Positions 24,430-32,148 of a stretch of 32,148 bases of DNA are shown piece after piece. The notes beneath the pieces were generated by a model, which was not told the DNA's origin, did not search any database, and saw only the letters and a program-made list of their open reading frames with translations. Source of the DNA: Betaproteobacteria bacterium (GTDB lineage Bacteria > Acidobacteriota > Terriglobia > Acidiferrales > UBA7541); NCBI GenBank assembly GCA_903970165.1, contig CAJCHZ010000045.1, forward strand, positions 1 to 32,148, in the 5' to 3' direction. Every line of letters begins with the position of its first letter. The first letter of the stretch is position 1. The position numbers and the translations under genes were made by a program.

Positions 24430-24936
24430 CTACTCGAATGTGTTGACCGGATTGGAGTCGACGTCACTAAGCCATCGCCCGCCGAACACGCACTGACCCT
24501 CGTTGCCAGTGTCACAACAGAACAGGTGAGCCTTCACTCTCACCAGCGCGGACTTCGGAAATTTCTGGCAGGGATTTGCCGCCGTCGAGGGATACATCCA
24601 CTTCCTCGCATGGTCTGTCGATACCAGCGCTCCGGTGTAAAACCTCTGCATTGTGGGGTCGTTCGGCATCTGCGATTTCTTCAGGACGTCCTTGTTTGTT
24701 CGCCCGTCCATCACTTCGCAGGACTCCACTCTTATGCTTATGACCTGCCCGTCCTCCGGGAAATAACAGTCCGCAATTGCTATGGTGGGAAGGCAGGCGC
24801 TAGACGACGTTAGCGCAACCAGGAGCACAATCCTCGAGAGCGCGATTTCTATGTTCCTACGGAGGCATCTTCTGGTACGAAATTTTAGCACTGCGATTGG
24901 AACGGAGGCGGGCCAATTTCTTGCAAAGCAACACAC
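24430..24936 (-). CDS. hypothetical exported protein
   Basis: Up to 168 residues. A hydrophobic stretch (IVLLVALTSSSACLPTIAIAD) is a likely signal peptide; SSAC could be a weak lipobox. The mature part has several cysteines (CYFPEDGQ, SCEVMDG, NPCQKF, HLFCCDTGN, QCVFGG), which suggests disulfides in an exported domain. The start is uncertain: the ATG at 24936 gives a long basic lead, while a GTG at 24828 with GAGG upstream would begin inside the hydrophobic core. It is convergent with the FmdE-family gene. Family not recognised. Confidence 0.5.
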   Translation of the reverse strand: MCCFARNWPASVPIAVLKFRTRRCLRRNIEIALSRIVLLVALTSSSACLPTIAIADCYFPEDGQVISIRVESCEVMDGRTNKDVLKKSQMPNDPTMQRFYTGALVSTDHARKWMYPSTAANPCQKFPKSALVRVKAHLFCCDTGNEGQCVFGGRWLSDVDSNPVNTFE

Positions 24937-24947
24937 GGCCTCACAAC

Positions 24948-24976
24948 CTGTCAGACTGCGTTTTCTGCGGTAGAAT
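24948..24976 (+). promoter_or_regulatory. near-leaderless promoter of the penicillin-binding protein gene
   Basis: CTGTCA (24948-24953), 17 bases, TAGAAT (24971-24976). Nine bases then separate the -10 from the ATG at 24986, and no Shine-Dalgarno is present. The layout matches that of the acyl-CoA dehydrogenase gene. Confidence 0.5.
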
Positions 24977-24985
24977 TAGCATTCC

Positions 24986-27307
24986 ATGTTGAGCTTACCT
25001 CCCATCACATTGCGACTGCGCGGCTGGAAACTGATTGACCGCGTGGCGCTGGCGTTTCTTTTGCTTTGTTCGATTGCGCTCGGCGCTGCGTGCGGGTTGC
25101 TGTTTGTTTACGCCAGCGACTTGCCGGAAATTCACGCGCTGGAAACATACCGGCCGACGGTCGTAACGGAAGTCTATGCCGACGACGGCCAGCTCGTTGG
25201 CAGCTTTGCACTGCAGCGGCGCATTCTGATGACCTACGAGCAGTGCCCCAAGGTTCTCTACAACGCCGTGACCGCCATTGAAGATCAGCACTATGAAGAG
25301 CACTGGGGCATAGACTTCCCGCGCGTTGCAGGAGCGGCCTGGCGCAAGATTCTGAAGGGTGGGAAAGCACAAGGCGCGAGCACGATCACCATGCAGCTCG
25401 CCGGCAACCTCTTTCTGGACCGCAGCGAAATCAGTTTCCGGCGCAAGGCCCAGGAAATCCTGCTGGCTCTGCAGATTGAACGCCGCTACACGAAGCCGCA
25501 AATATTTACCATGTACGCGAACCAGGTCTACCTGGCGCACGGCAACTATGGTTTCGCCGCTGCGTCTCAGTTCTATTTCGGAAAGCCCGTAAGCGACCTG
25601 AAGCTCCAGGAGGCAGCGCTGCTGGCCGGAATGATCCGCGGGCCAATTTACTCGCCTCTGGCCGATCCAGCGCGCGCGCTGGCTCGCCGTAACCTGGTGA
25701 TTCACCGCATGGAAGAAGAAGGCAAGATCACTCCCGCCGAAGAAGACGCGGCGAAGAAGACCCCGCTCGGCCTGCACCTGCAATACCCGCGCAACGACCT
25801 CGCACCGTACTTCTTCGAAGAGATTCGCAAATATCTGGAATCCACTTACGGCACGGAAGCTGTTCACGAGCGGGGCCTGCGCGTTTACACCACGTTAAAC
25901 ATCAAGATGCAACAGGCAGCGAATCAATCCCTGCGCGACGGCTTGCACAGCTATGACCGCAGGCACGGGTGGCGCGGCAGTGTTCCCAACATTTTGCGCG
26001 ATAATCTCGGCAAGCTCGACACCTACGAAGACGACGACTGGCGCCACGCCATTGAAAAAGGTTCTTACGTCACCGGCCTTGTGCTTGCGGTGGACGAGCG
26101 CTTCGCGACCATTAAAATTGGGCAGTATCGCGCGATTCTTTCGCCACCCGATTTCGCATGGACTGGCCGCAAAAAACCGACGGATCTGTTGCAAGCAGGC
26201 GATCTGGCGCAATTCTCGATCCAGGAACTGCATGAAGCCACGGCTCGCGTGCAGTTGGAGCAGCAACCCGCACCGCAAGCCGCCATTTTGGCCATCGACA
26301 ATTCCACCGGCGAAATCAAAGCCATGGTGGGCGGCTATAGCTTCGAAGACTCTAAGTTCAATCGCGCCACGCAGGCCTACCGGCAAGTCGGCAGCTCGTT
26401 CAAGGTCTATCTCTATGCCGACGCCATCGAAAAGGGCTCGTCCCCGTTCGACACCATCGTGGACACTCCGTTTACCACTATCAGCGGGGGACAGACGTAT
26501 TCCCCGCACAACTACGATGAGAAGTTCGAGGGCACCATTACGCTGCGCCGCGCTCTAGCCGGCTCGCGCAACGTTCCTGCCGTGAAGCTTGCCGAAAAAG
26601 TGGGCATCAACAGCGTTGTGGACATGACCAGGCGTTTTGGCATTACCACTTCGCTGCCGCCTTATCTCCCGCTGGTACTTGGCGCGGCGGACATGAAGCT
26701 GCTCGAACACGTTTCCGCTTTCACGGTCTTCCCGAATGACGGCATCCGGATTGACCCGCACATGATTCGCCGCGTGACGAGTTATGACGGAGCGCTTCTC
26801 GAGGAAGCGCATCCGGAAGTGCATGACGTTATTGCGCCCGAAGTGGCGCGCACGATGACAGCGATGCTCGAAGAGGTGATCCAGTTCGGCACCGGCGTTC
26901 AAGCGAAAGCCCTTGGCAGGCCTGCGGCAGGAAAAACCGGGACCACGCAGGACTATACAGACGCGTGGTTCATGGGCTTTACACCGCAACTGACTTGCGG
27001 AGTATGGGTGGGCTTCGATGACAAGCAGATTTCTTTGGGAAAGAAGGAAACCGGGGCGCGCGCGGCCTTGCCAATTTGGCTCGACTTTATGAAAGCAGCG
27101 CTTCAGGGGCAGCCTGTTCTCGATTTTGCCAACGTGGTCCCCTTGGAGCAGCAGGCGCTCGATCATCACATAAACGTGGATACGCCGGACACGGCGCCCG
27201 AATCGGACGAACCCGCTGCACCAAGGGAAAAGCCGCAGGCTCCCGTTCCACCGCCCGTCAAGACAGCAGCGCCATCAACCACTTCCACCGTCTCGCCAAC
27301 AAACTGA
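24986..27307 (+). CDS. class A penicillin-binding protein (PBP1A-type)
   Basis: 773 residues: cytoplasmic start, membrane helix at about 20-42, GT51 transglycosylase at about 65-250 and transpeptidase at about 425-710. The glycosyltransferase has the EDQHYEEHWGID motif with catalytic Glu99, GASTITMQLAGN and RKAQEILLALQIE. The transpeptidase has Ser470-x-x-Lys473 (SSFK), SRN at 527-529 and KTGT at 650-653. All key residues are intact, so it should polymerise and cross-link peptidoglycan in the periplasm. The C-terminus is Pro/Ala/Thr-rich (about 725-773) and disordered. It is preceded by a promoter nine bases from the ATG. Confidence 0.95.
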   Translation: MLSLPPITLRLRGWKLIDRVALAFLLLCSIALGAACGLLFVYASDLPEIHALETYRPTVVTEVYADDGQLVGSFALQRRILMTYEQCPKVLYNAVTAIEDQHYEEHWGIDFPRVAGAAWRKILKGGKAQGASTITMQLAGNLFLDRSEISFRRKAQEILLALQIERRYTKPQIFTMYANQVYLAHGNYGFAAASQFYFGKPVSDLKLQEAALLAGMIRGPIYSPLADPARALARRNLVIHRMEEEGKITPAEEDAAKKTPLGLHLQYPRNDLAPYFFEEIRKYLESTYGTEAVHERGLRVYTTLNIKMQQAANQSLRDGLHSYDRRHGWRGSVPNILRDNLGKLDTYEDDDWRHAIEKGSYVTGLVLAVDERFATIKIGQYRAILSPPDFAWTGRKKPTDLLQAGDLAQFSIQELHEATARVQLEQQPAPQAAILAIDNSTGEIKAMVGGYSFEDSKFNRATQAYRQVGSSFKVYLYADAIEKGSSPFDTIVDTPFTTISGGQTYSPHNYDEKFEGTITLRRALAGSRNVPAVKLAEKVGINSVVDMTRRFGITTSLPPYLPLVLGAADMKLLEHVSAFTVFPNDGIRIDPHMIRRVTSYDGALLEEAHPEVHDVIAPEVARTMTAMLEEVIQFGTGVQAKALGRPAAGKTGTTQDYTDAWFMGFTPQLTCGVWVGFDDKQISLGKKETGARAALPIWLDFMKAALQGQPVLDFANVVPLEQQALDHHINVDTPDTAPESDEPAAPREKPQAPVPPPVKTAAPSTTSTVSPTN

Positions 27308-27477
27308 CGGAACCAGATCCCAAACCGCACGACTAACAAGACAATGACCTCAATCTTCGTGGCCATCCTTCGCGTGCGAGCGCGATTGGCTCAACGCAAT
27401 TCATTTTGACGCCTAGACGCGACGCGAAGACCTCTTCGAGAGCGTCCAGATTCTCGGTAAGTTTCGACAGCATGCTT

Positions 27478-28527
27478 TCACCGAGTTCCGCGAAAAGGGT
27501 CCCATCCGCGGTTTTCTAGAGAAATTCCTTTTCCCGTGGCGTTGATCAGCAGCAATCCGCGGTCTTTCGTGATTTCGCCCATTGCGGTCAAGGGTGTTCC
27601 TTGGTACGCGCGGGGGAGCAGCTTTAACTTTCTTTTCGGAACGGTGAAAAGCAATTCGTAGTCGTCGCCTCCGTGGAGCGCAAGCTGCAACGGGTTTTGA
27701 GGAGCAGCCGCGTGTTCTCGCGGAAGAACCACCGGAATTTGGACTGCGTGGACCCGCGCCCCCACTTTGCTTGCAGCGCAGAGCCTTGGCAGGTCGGTAG
27801 AGAGACCGTCTGACAAATCCATCATGGCGGAAGCCAGACGCTTTTCGGCCAGGAAGTGACCCAAGGCAAGGCGAGGTTCGGAGTACAGATGCTTTCGCAG
27901 GAGTAGATTCTGGAGGTTTAGCCGGCCCTTGCTCTTGCGTAGCAGATGAAGCCCAAGTGCAGCTCCCCCAAGCCTGCCGCTCACGAACAGGACGTCGCCG
28001 GGCTTTGCTCCCGAGCGAAGCAAAGCCTTACCGGAACTAACTTCACCGACGACAGTGACACTGACAAGGATGTCTTGTCGGCAGGTAGTATCACCACCAG
28101 CCAGAACACACCCAAATCGGGCGGCCGCCCTGCTCAACCCCCGCATAAATTTAGAAAGCCAGCTACGGGTGTGCGTCTCGGGCAGTGCCAGACTCAATAG
28201 GAAGCAGCGCGGGACTCCACCCATCGCCGCGATATCGCTTACAGCCCGGGCAAGGCATTTCCAACCCACCGAGTCTGGCGGGTGCTTGTCCCGCAGAAAG
28301 TGTGTCCCTTCCAGGAACCAATCGCAGGTCAGAACCTGTTCGCAGCCTTTCGTTGGCTGAAAAAGCGCCGCGTCGTCGCCAATTCCTAAATGCAATCCAC
28401 CCAGGGAAATCCCTCCCCGGGGCATGGATTTTTTAATTCGCTGCAGTACGGCATGTTCGTTCTTCGTACGACGGTCCGCAGGATGGTGCGTGGCAAGCTT
28501 CATGGCTAGATTGAGTATATAGCCCAC
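27478..28527 (-). CDS. thiL: thiamine-monophosphate kinase
   Basis: 349 residues from GTG 28527 (GAGG seven bases upstream); an ATG at 28503 is the alternative. ThiL phosphorylates thiamine monophosphate to thiamine diphosphate with ATP. Visible motifs: GIGDDAALF near residue 50 (metal/ATP), CDWFLEGTHFL, ARAVSDIAAMGGVP, AGGDTT, MDLSDGLSTDLPRLC and LHGGDDYELLF. All belong to the AIR-synthase/ThiL fold and the usual Asp clusters are kept. No other thiamine gene is close. It stands alone between the penicillin-binding protein (convergent) and the M23 peptidase (divergent). Confidence 0.95.
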   Translation of the reverse strand: MGYILNLAMKLATHHPADRRTKNEHAVLQRIKKSMPRGGISLGGLHLGIGDDAALFQPTKGCEQVLTCDWFLEGTHFLRDKHPPDSVGWKCLARAVSDIAAMGGVPRCFLLSLALPETHTRSWLSKFMRGLSRAAARFGCVLAGGDTTCRQDILVSVTVVGEVSSGKALLRSGAKPGDVLFVSGRLGGAALGLHLLRKSKGRLNLQNLLLRKHLYSEPRLALGHFLAEKRLASAMMDLSDGLSTDLPRLCAASKVGARVHAVQIPVVLPREHAAAPQNPLQLALHGGDDYELLFTVPKRKLKLLPRAYQGTPLTAMGEITKDRGLLLINATGKGISLENRGWDPFRGTR

Positions 28528-28833
28528 GACCTAGCCTCGGCAGTGGCTTGGCCGCCGAGAAGGCTCAAGTTTGCAGGAACTGCGGACGATATAACGCCTA
28601 ACGGGGGGATCATCAACACCCTGTCCCGAAGTACAGGTATGGACGGTTTGCAACATCCTGTTCTTCAGAACGCAAAATACAGGGTTGACGGGCAACCCTA
28701 CAAAATTTAGTATGGGGCAGGTCGCGGACCAAGCCAAACGGTCCAGATACGAAGCTCGAAGTGGTTCTCTTTCGCGGGCACCAGGGAAACACAGCCCGTT
28801 TTTGACAATCGCAAGGCCTGAGGCGCCAAGTCA
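28528..28833. other. divergent intergenic region thiL / M23 peptidase
   Basis: About 305 bases with no protein-like frame. It holds the plus-strand promoter and inverted repeat listed separately. I see no RNA gene or other repeat. Confidence 0.5.
28682..28713 (+). promoter_or_regulatory. promoter with overlapping inverted repeat before the M23 peptidase gene
   Basis: TTGACG (28685-28690), 17 bases, TAGTAT (28708-28713): five and four of six matches. GGGTTG-ACGGG-CAACCC (28682-28698) is a perfect 6-bp inverted repeat covering the -35, so it may be an operator. The leader to the GTG at 28834 would be about 115 bases. Confidence 0.5.
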
Positions 28834-29724
28834 GTGATTACGAGCAAGAATTACACGTTTTATATTGCCACGACGCCCGGAAAACTCCGGAAGCTAATTG
28901 TGCCGGCGTACGTGTTGCACTCGATTGCCGTTTTTGCACTGATTGGCGTGATTACGGTTACTATCGCCGTTGGCTCTTATTCCCGGATGCTTTGGAAAGT
29001 CGGCAACTACAACGCCCTCCGGCACGATCAGGAAACTCTTAAGAAGCAGTATCAACAACTTCAGAGCACCGTTACGGATACAAACCAGCGCCTCGATTCC
29101 TTGCAATCTCTTGCTACCGAAGTGGCCATGACCTACGGCGTGCTTCGTTATCACCCCGCGGCATTTGACTCGACGGAAAATCCGACCACCCCGGAAGACG
29201 CCTTCGATCGCTCTATTGAGCAATACACCTTTCTGAAGCAAAACGCGGCGGTGATAGCGGTCTCCTCAAATGGCTTGGGCTTAATGCCGGTTATGAACTT
29301 TGCTGACTCCAACTACACTCCGTCCATCTGGCCGGTTATGGGGCACATCACGGATGCGTTTGGGGAGCGTTTAGACCCGTTCAGCGGTGAGGGTGCGTTT
29401 CACACGGGGGTTGACGTAGCCTCCGATTACGGCGCGCCGGTTCACGCAACGGCGGATGGCATTGTGACGATTGCCGAGAACCACTCCGGCTACGGCCGCC
29501 TGGTTGTGCTGGACCACGGTTTTGGAATCACCACCTGGTATGCCCATCTTTCCTCGTTTTCAGCCGTGCCGGGCACCCGCATCAAGCGCGGCGAAGTTAT
29601 CGGCTACACAGGCATTAGTGGACGTTCTACTGGGCCGCATGTTCACTACGAAGTGCGCGTGAACAATGCGCCCGTGAACCCCTGGCGCTATATGAAAGGC
29701 AGTGGGACCGCCGTCGGCGACTGA
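28834..29724 (+). CDS. M23-family (LytM-type) peptidoglycan endopeptidase, membrane-anchored
   Basis: 296 residues, GTG start with GAGG ten bases upstream. A membrane helix (about 23-47) is followed by a coiled coil (about 60-100) and the M23 domain (about 165-290). Zinc ligands and catalytic residues are complete: His190 and Asp194 in FHTGVD, His238 in WYAHLS, and His269/His271 in GPHVHYEV. These enzymes cut peptide cross-bridges in peptidoglycan; the coiled-coil plus LytM layout also occurs in EnvC/MepM-like divisome factors. All residues are intact, so activity is likely. A terminator follows. Confidence 0.92.
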   Translation: MITSKNYTFYIATTPGKLRKLIVPAYVLHSIAVFALIGVITVTIAVGSYSRMLWKVGNYNALRHDQETLKKQYQQLQSTVTDTNQRLDSLQSLATEVAMTYGVLRYHPAAFDSTENPTTPEDAFDRSIEQYTFLKQNAAVIAVSSNGLGLMPVMNFADSNYTPSIWPVMGHITDAFGERLDPFSGEGAFHTGVDVASDYGAPVHATADGIVTIAENHSGYGRLVVLDHGFGITTWYAHLSSFSAVPGTRIKRGEVIGYTGISGRSTGPHVHYEVRVNNAPVNPWRYMKGSGTAVGD

Positions 29725-29758
29725 AGCGCAGACCTGTTTCGATGCAGGGATTCTTACC

Positions 29759-29783
29759 GCCCCGGCGAGTTCGGGGCTTTTTT
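29759..29783 (+). terminator. intrinsic terminator after the M23 peptidase gene
   Basis: GCCCCG and CGGGGC form a 6-bp stem with a 7-base loop and are followed by TTTTTT. It lies 34 bases after the stop codon. The reverse strand has no T-run, so it is one-directional. Confidence 0.85.
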
Positions 29784-29808
29784 ATTGACTCAATCAGTTG
29801 CGGATCGT

Positions 29809-30879
29809 TCAGTTGAGGATCGTTGCCTTTTTCTTGAGGATCTTCCCTGGACCCTGTGGAACCTGCGGCGCCGCCGGAGCGCCTTGCCTTGCCGCTTCCA
29901 GGAAGTTGGGTGTTACATCAAAAATCAAGCGGACGGATTTTGTGTCGCCGCGGTCAATCTCCGACACATCCGCGCTCTTGAGCATTTCCAGATAGGCCTC
30001 GCGGACTTGAGGTTGCAGTTGCTGGCGCAATTTGGGGTCGTTTAGACCAGCTTGTGCGAGCATCAGCAGCCCGTTGAGCAAGTCGGACAACTGCCGCGTG
30101 GATGCATCGGTCGCGCCTTCGCCTTCCACCACGACGCGCAGATGGTCGCCTTCCGGCTTTCCCGCTACGGTAATCCATTGAAGCTGGTCAACCAGGGCGG
30201 AGAGTTGGGGCGACTGCAGTCCGCCGGGTGTTCGAGCGCTTAGCTCCGCGCCAGCCCCGGCGTCCTGGCGAACCACGGCAAACACAGGCGAACCCGCCAG
30301 ACGCCGGAATCGCTCGCGCCACGCCCGGGCGTCCGAGTCGTTGTAGGTTTGCGGCGTCAGAGTTAGCAGGCTCACATTATTGGTCAACGCGATTCGATCC
30401 TTGCGCAAGAAGGTGAAAGTAATTCGCCGTGAATCGCCGCTCATCGGGACTGAAAAAATCTCCTTACCCGCGCGATTTTCGCGTGTGCCTGTTTGCGAGG
30501 CATAAGCGGAGATTTTCTTTTTGTCGAAACGTCCGTCGGCAACAGCAAACAAGGCCGTACTCTGGCCGCGCTTCAGTATGGCGATGTACACGCGGCTGAG
30601 ATCGCTTTCATAGTTGAAAGCCGTCGCTTGCACGAATTGCGCGTAGTCTGGGTCGGCCTTCGTTTGCGGCGCCCATTTGTAGAGTTCTGCCGCGAAGGGA
30701 GATTGCCGCATGGCGTCCAGGTCTATGCCGAGGACGGTGTTTGCTTCAGCCGGCAGCTGCGCAAGGAGTTCCTCGCGCGGGTTTCGGTTTGAAGTGCCCC
30801 ACCGCTCAAAGCCAAAAATAACAATCGCACAAAGAACGACAAAGACGAAAACGAGAATTGCAATCCTGCTCTTCTTCAT
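29809..30879 (-). CDS. membrane-anchored hypothetical protein
   Basis: 356 residues. A basic start and one hydrophobic helix (about 5-25) anchor it in the inner membrane, with the rest outside. The N-terminal mature part (LAQLPAEANTVLGIDLDAMRQSPFAAELYKW) resembles DUF3352-like or other acidobacterial proteins of unknown role that begin with an LP-x-x-A-x-x-hydrophobic-G segment. The C-terminus is Pro/Gln/Lys-rich. No catalytic motif is seen. GAGGAG lies 13 bases before the ATG and AAAGG lies next to it. It is convergent with the peptidase gene and separated from it by the terminator. Confidence 0.7.
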   Translation of the reverse strand: MKKSRIAILVFVFVVLCAIVIFGFERWGTSNRNPREELLAQLPAEANTVLGIDLDAMRQSPFAAELYKWAPQTKADPDYAQFVQATAFNYESDLSRVYIAILKRGQSTALFAVADGRFDKKKISAYASQTGTRENRAGKEIFSVPMSGDSRRITFTFLRKDRIALTNNVSLLTLTPQTYNDSDARAWRERFRRLAGSPVFAVVRQDAGAGAELSARTPGGLQSPQLSALVDQLQWITVAGKPEGDHLRVVVEGEGATDASTRQLSDLLNGLLMLAQAGLNDPKLRQQLQPQVREAYLEMLKSADVSEIDRGDTKSVRLIFDVTPNFLEAARQGAPAAPQVPQGPGKILKKKATILN

Positions 30880-31174
30880 GCCTTTGCCGCGGGCTCCTCA
30901 AAAGCTCTCTTTTGGATTTTGCCTATCTGATTTTGACGCTTCGGCGAACCCTCGGACCTAAGAAAAATTGCCGCCTCTGTGAATTCCCCAAATTTGCTCG
31001 GTACGCAGGGCGCCGATCATGCTAAACTATTGAAGGTTCAAAAGATACACCGGGTGGGAGTGCGACACAGGGAAACAGGTTTTCCACAGTCCTGGCCCCC
31101 CACGTGCTCCAAAAGCGATCGACCCTCTTGCAATTTGTGTGCCCCATCTGCTATTCTTACCCGGTTTGAGCGAC
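30880..31174 (+). other. upstream region of the tRNA-tuf cluster
   Basis: About 295 bases with no protein-like frame. TTGCAA (31128-31133), 18 bases, TATTCT (31152-31157) is a plausible promoter about 8-10 bases before the expected start of the tRNA precursor; both boxes match four of six. TAAACT at 31023-31028 is another possible -10 without a -35. Confidence 0.45.
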
Positions 31175-31250
31175 GCTGGCGTAGCTCAGCTGGTAGAGCA
31201 TCTGATTTGTAATCAGAGGGTCGGGGGTTCAATTCCCTCCGCCAGCTCCA
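31175..31250 (+). tRNA. tRNA-Thr (anticodon TGT)
   Basis: Acceptor GCTGGCG pairs with CGCCAGC; anticodon stem CTGAT/ATCAG holds TTGTAAT with TGT at the centre; T-arm GGGGGTTCAATTCCCTC. Discriminator T, and CCA is encoded. Reads ACA and other ACN codons. Confidence 0.97.
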
Positions 31251-31439
31251 CCAAGATCGGGCAGGGGAGTGAGGCAGAGCAAATCCTTGCAGGAAAAATA
31301 AACGGGCTGGTGTCTCTTGACACGAGTCCTTTTTGTGTTTTCGTTTGCGCGGGGTGTTTCGCGTTGCGAGGATTAGCCGAAGCAAACTAGCCTGAAAGAG
31401 TTTTGGGGGACGCTCAGTTCGACTCCCTTAGTTTTCGCG

Positions 31440-31528
31440 GGACGGGTGGGTGAGTGGCTAAAACCAGCAGACTGTAAATCTGCCGCTCCTTGCGGGCTAC
31501 GAAGGTTCGAATCCTTCCCCGTCCACCA
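31440..31528 (+). tRNA. tRNA-Tyr (anticodon GTA)
   Basis: Acceptor GGACGGG pairs with CCCGTCC; anticodon loop contains CTGTAAA with GTA; long variable arm (CCGCTCCTTGCGG region), as expected for bacterial tRNA-Tyr; T-arm AAGGTTCGAATCCTT. Discriminator A and CCA encoded. Confidence 0.97.
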
Positions 31529-31718
31529 TGCGCTCGCTGTTCAGTTCGGCCGATCGGCTAATGATCGTCCGCGATCAGGAAACCGCAGGGCAATCGCATC
31601 TAGCGTTGATCGTTTAACGATCACACATAGCGATGTTCGAGCGAGGACCAATTCGCCGTCAAGGCGCTGCTAAGGAAAGGTGCGCCACGAACGGCTGCAT
31701 CCGGGGGAAACGGGTTCG
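31529..31718 (+). other. spacer between tRNA-Tyr and tRNA-Thr with a palindrome
   Basis: 190 bases inside the presumed tRNA transcript. TGATCGTT-T-AACGATCA at 31607-31623 is a perfect 8-bp inverted repeat and may be a processing hairpin. Several GATC-containing repeats lie nearby. No coding frame. Confidence 0.4.
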
Positions 31719-31794
<76 letters not shown>

Positions 31795-31862
31795 GAGTTT
31801 TGTCGAAGGAAGTAGTGGAAGTGGGCTCGAAGGGGTTGGGGAAAGAATTTGCAGTAAACCGG

Positions 31863-31937
31863 GCGGGGGTAACTCAACGGTAGAGTCTCACTCTTCCAAG
31901 GTGATGGTTGCGGGTTCAAATCCCGTCCCCCGCTCCA
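31863..31937 (+). tRNA. tRNA-Gly (anticodon TCC)
   Basis: Acceptor GCGGGGG pairs with CCCCCGC; anticodon loop CTTCCAA with TCC; T-arm CGGGTTCAAATCCCG. CCA encoded. Reads GGA and GGG. Confidence 0.96.
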
Positions 31938-32007
31938 GATTTGGAATAGCGTGTGAGTCCGGAAATTTGCTGAATTCAAGAAGACTTGACGCAGAGGGCA
32001 AAGGAAA

Positions 32008-32148
32008 ATGGCGAAGGAGAAATTCGAGCGCAGCAAGCCGCATTGCAACATAGGGACGATCGGTCACATTGACCATGGCAAGACGACCCTGACGGCGGCG
32101 ATTACGAAAGTGTTGTCGAAGCACAACCCGAAAGTGGCGTTTCGTGCG
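32008..32148 (+). CDS. tuf: elongation factor Tu (N-terminal 47 residues; cut by window edge)
   Basis: ATG 32008 with AAAGGA just upstream. The 47 visible codons begin [20 protein letters not shown] and contain the GTP-binding P-loop [17 protein letters not shown]-Tu brings aminoacyl-tRNA to the ribosome. Its position right after Tyr, Thr and Gly tRNAs is the classic tRNA-tuf arrangement, probably one transcript. The rest of the gene lies beyond the window. Confidence 0.97.
   Translation, partial: MAKEKFERSKPHCNIGTIGHIDHGKTTLTAAITKVLSKHNPKVAFRA

Noticed and set aside
31139..31390. Plus-strand frame starting before the first tRNA (VAQLVEHLICNQRVGGSIPS)
   Set aside because: This is a translated tRNA gene, a well-known false frame.

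Overview
The window is a GC-rich chromosomal segment, almost certainly bacterial and most likely from the Acidobacteriota. That assignment rests on the protein flavour, the dnaK-dnaJ-hspR order, the soil-type mix of secreted and redox proteins, and REP-like palindromes; it is inference, because no rRNA is present. Most of it is ordinary core genome in short operons. There is no large mobile element, phage or CRISPR array.

Layout. 1-3311 (minus): a truncated MGDG-synthase-like glycosyltransferase with a small upstream gene, an eleven-repeat secreted WG protein, and a PilZ protein. 3445-4308 (plus): a structured leader and an alpha/beta hydrolase. 4369-8699 (minus): an aldo/keto reductase, a UvrC-like protein without the C-terminal nuclease, and a secreted DUF255 thioredoxin-domain protein. 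8812-12168 (plus): an acyl-CoA dehydrogenase; a toxin-antitoxin pair whose antitoxin frame is cut by an in-frame TAA; a remnant of a fumarylacetoacetase-family (FAH) gene; a small membrane protein; and an intact KdaD-like FAH-family gene. 12195-17614 (minus): a HIT protein, ihfB-like, rpsA with a long structured leader, a HEAT-like protein, a frameshifted gene and a DnaC-like loader. 17778-18293 (plus): a P-loop kinase-like protein.

18328-22215 (minus) is the heat-shock locus dnaK-dnaJ-hspR. Its consensus sigma70 promoter is overlapped by an HspR-type inverted repeat, a strong terminator follows dnaK, and REP-like palindromes flank dnaJ. 22518-24376 (plus) carries a DsbA-like protein, a MauE/DoxX-like membrane protein and an FmdE-family zinc protein, probably a thiol-redox operon. 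A hypothetical secreted protein (minus), a class A penicillin-binding protein (plus), thiL (minus), an M23 peptidase (plus) and a membrane-anchored hypothetical protein (minus) follow. The right end is a tRNA cluster, Thr(TGT)-Tyr(GTA)-Thr(GGT)-Gly(TCC), leading into tuf, which the window edge cuts.

The most distinctive observations are the interrupted antitoxin beside an intact toxin under a YefM-type TGTACA operator, the rpsA leader with three hairpins and an anti-Shine-Dalgarno mimic, the HspR operator embedded in the dnaK promoter, the nuclease-less UvrC paralogue, and the two near-leaderless promoter arrangements. I did not find a convincing wholly new multi-gene system.
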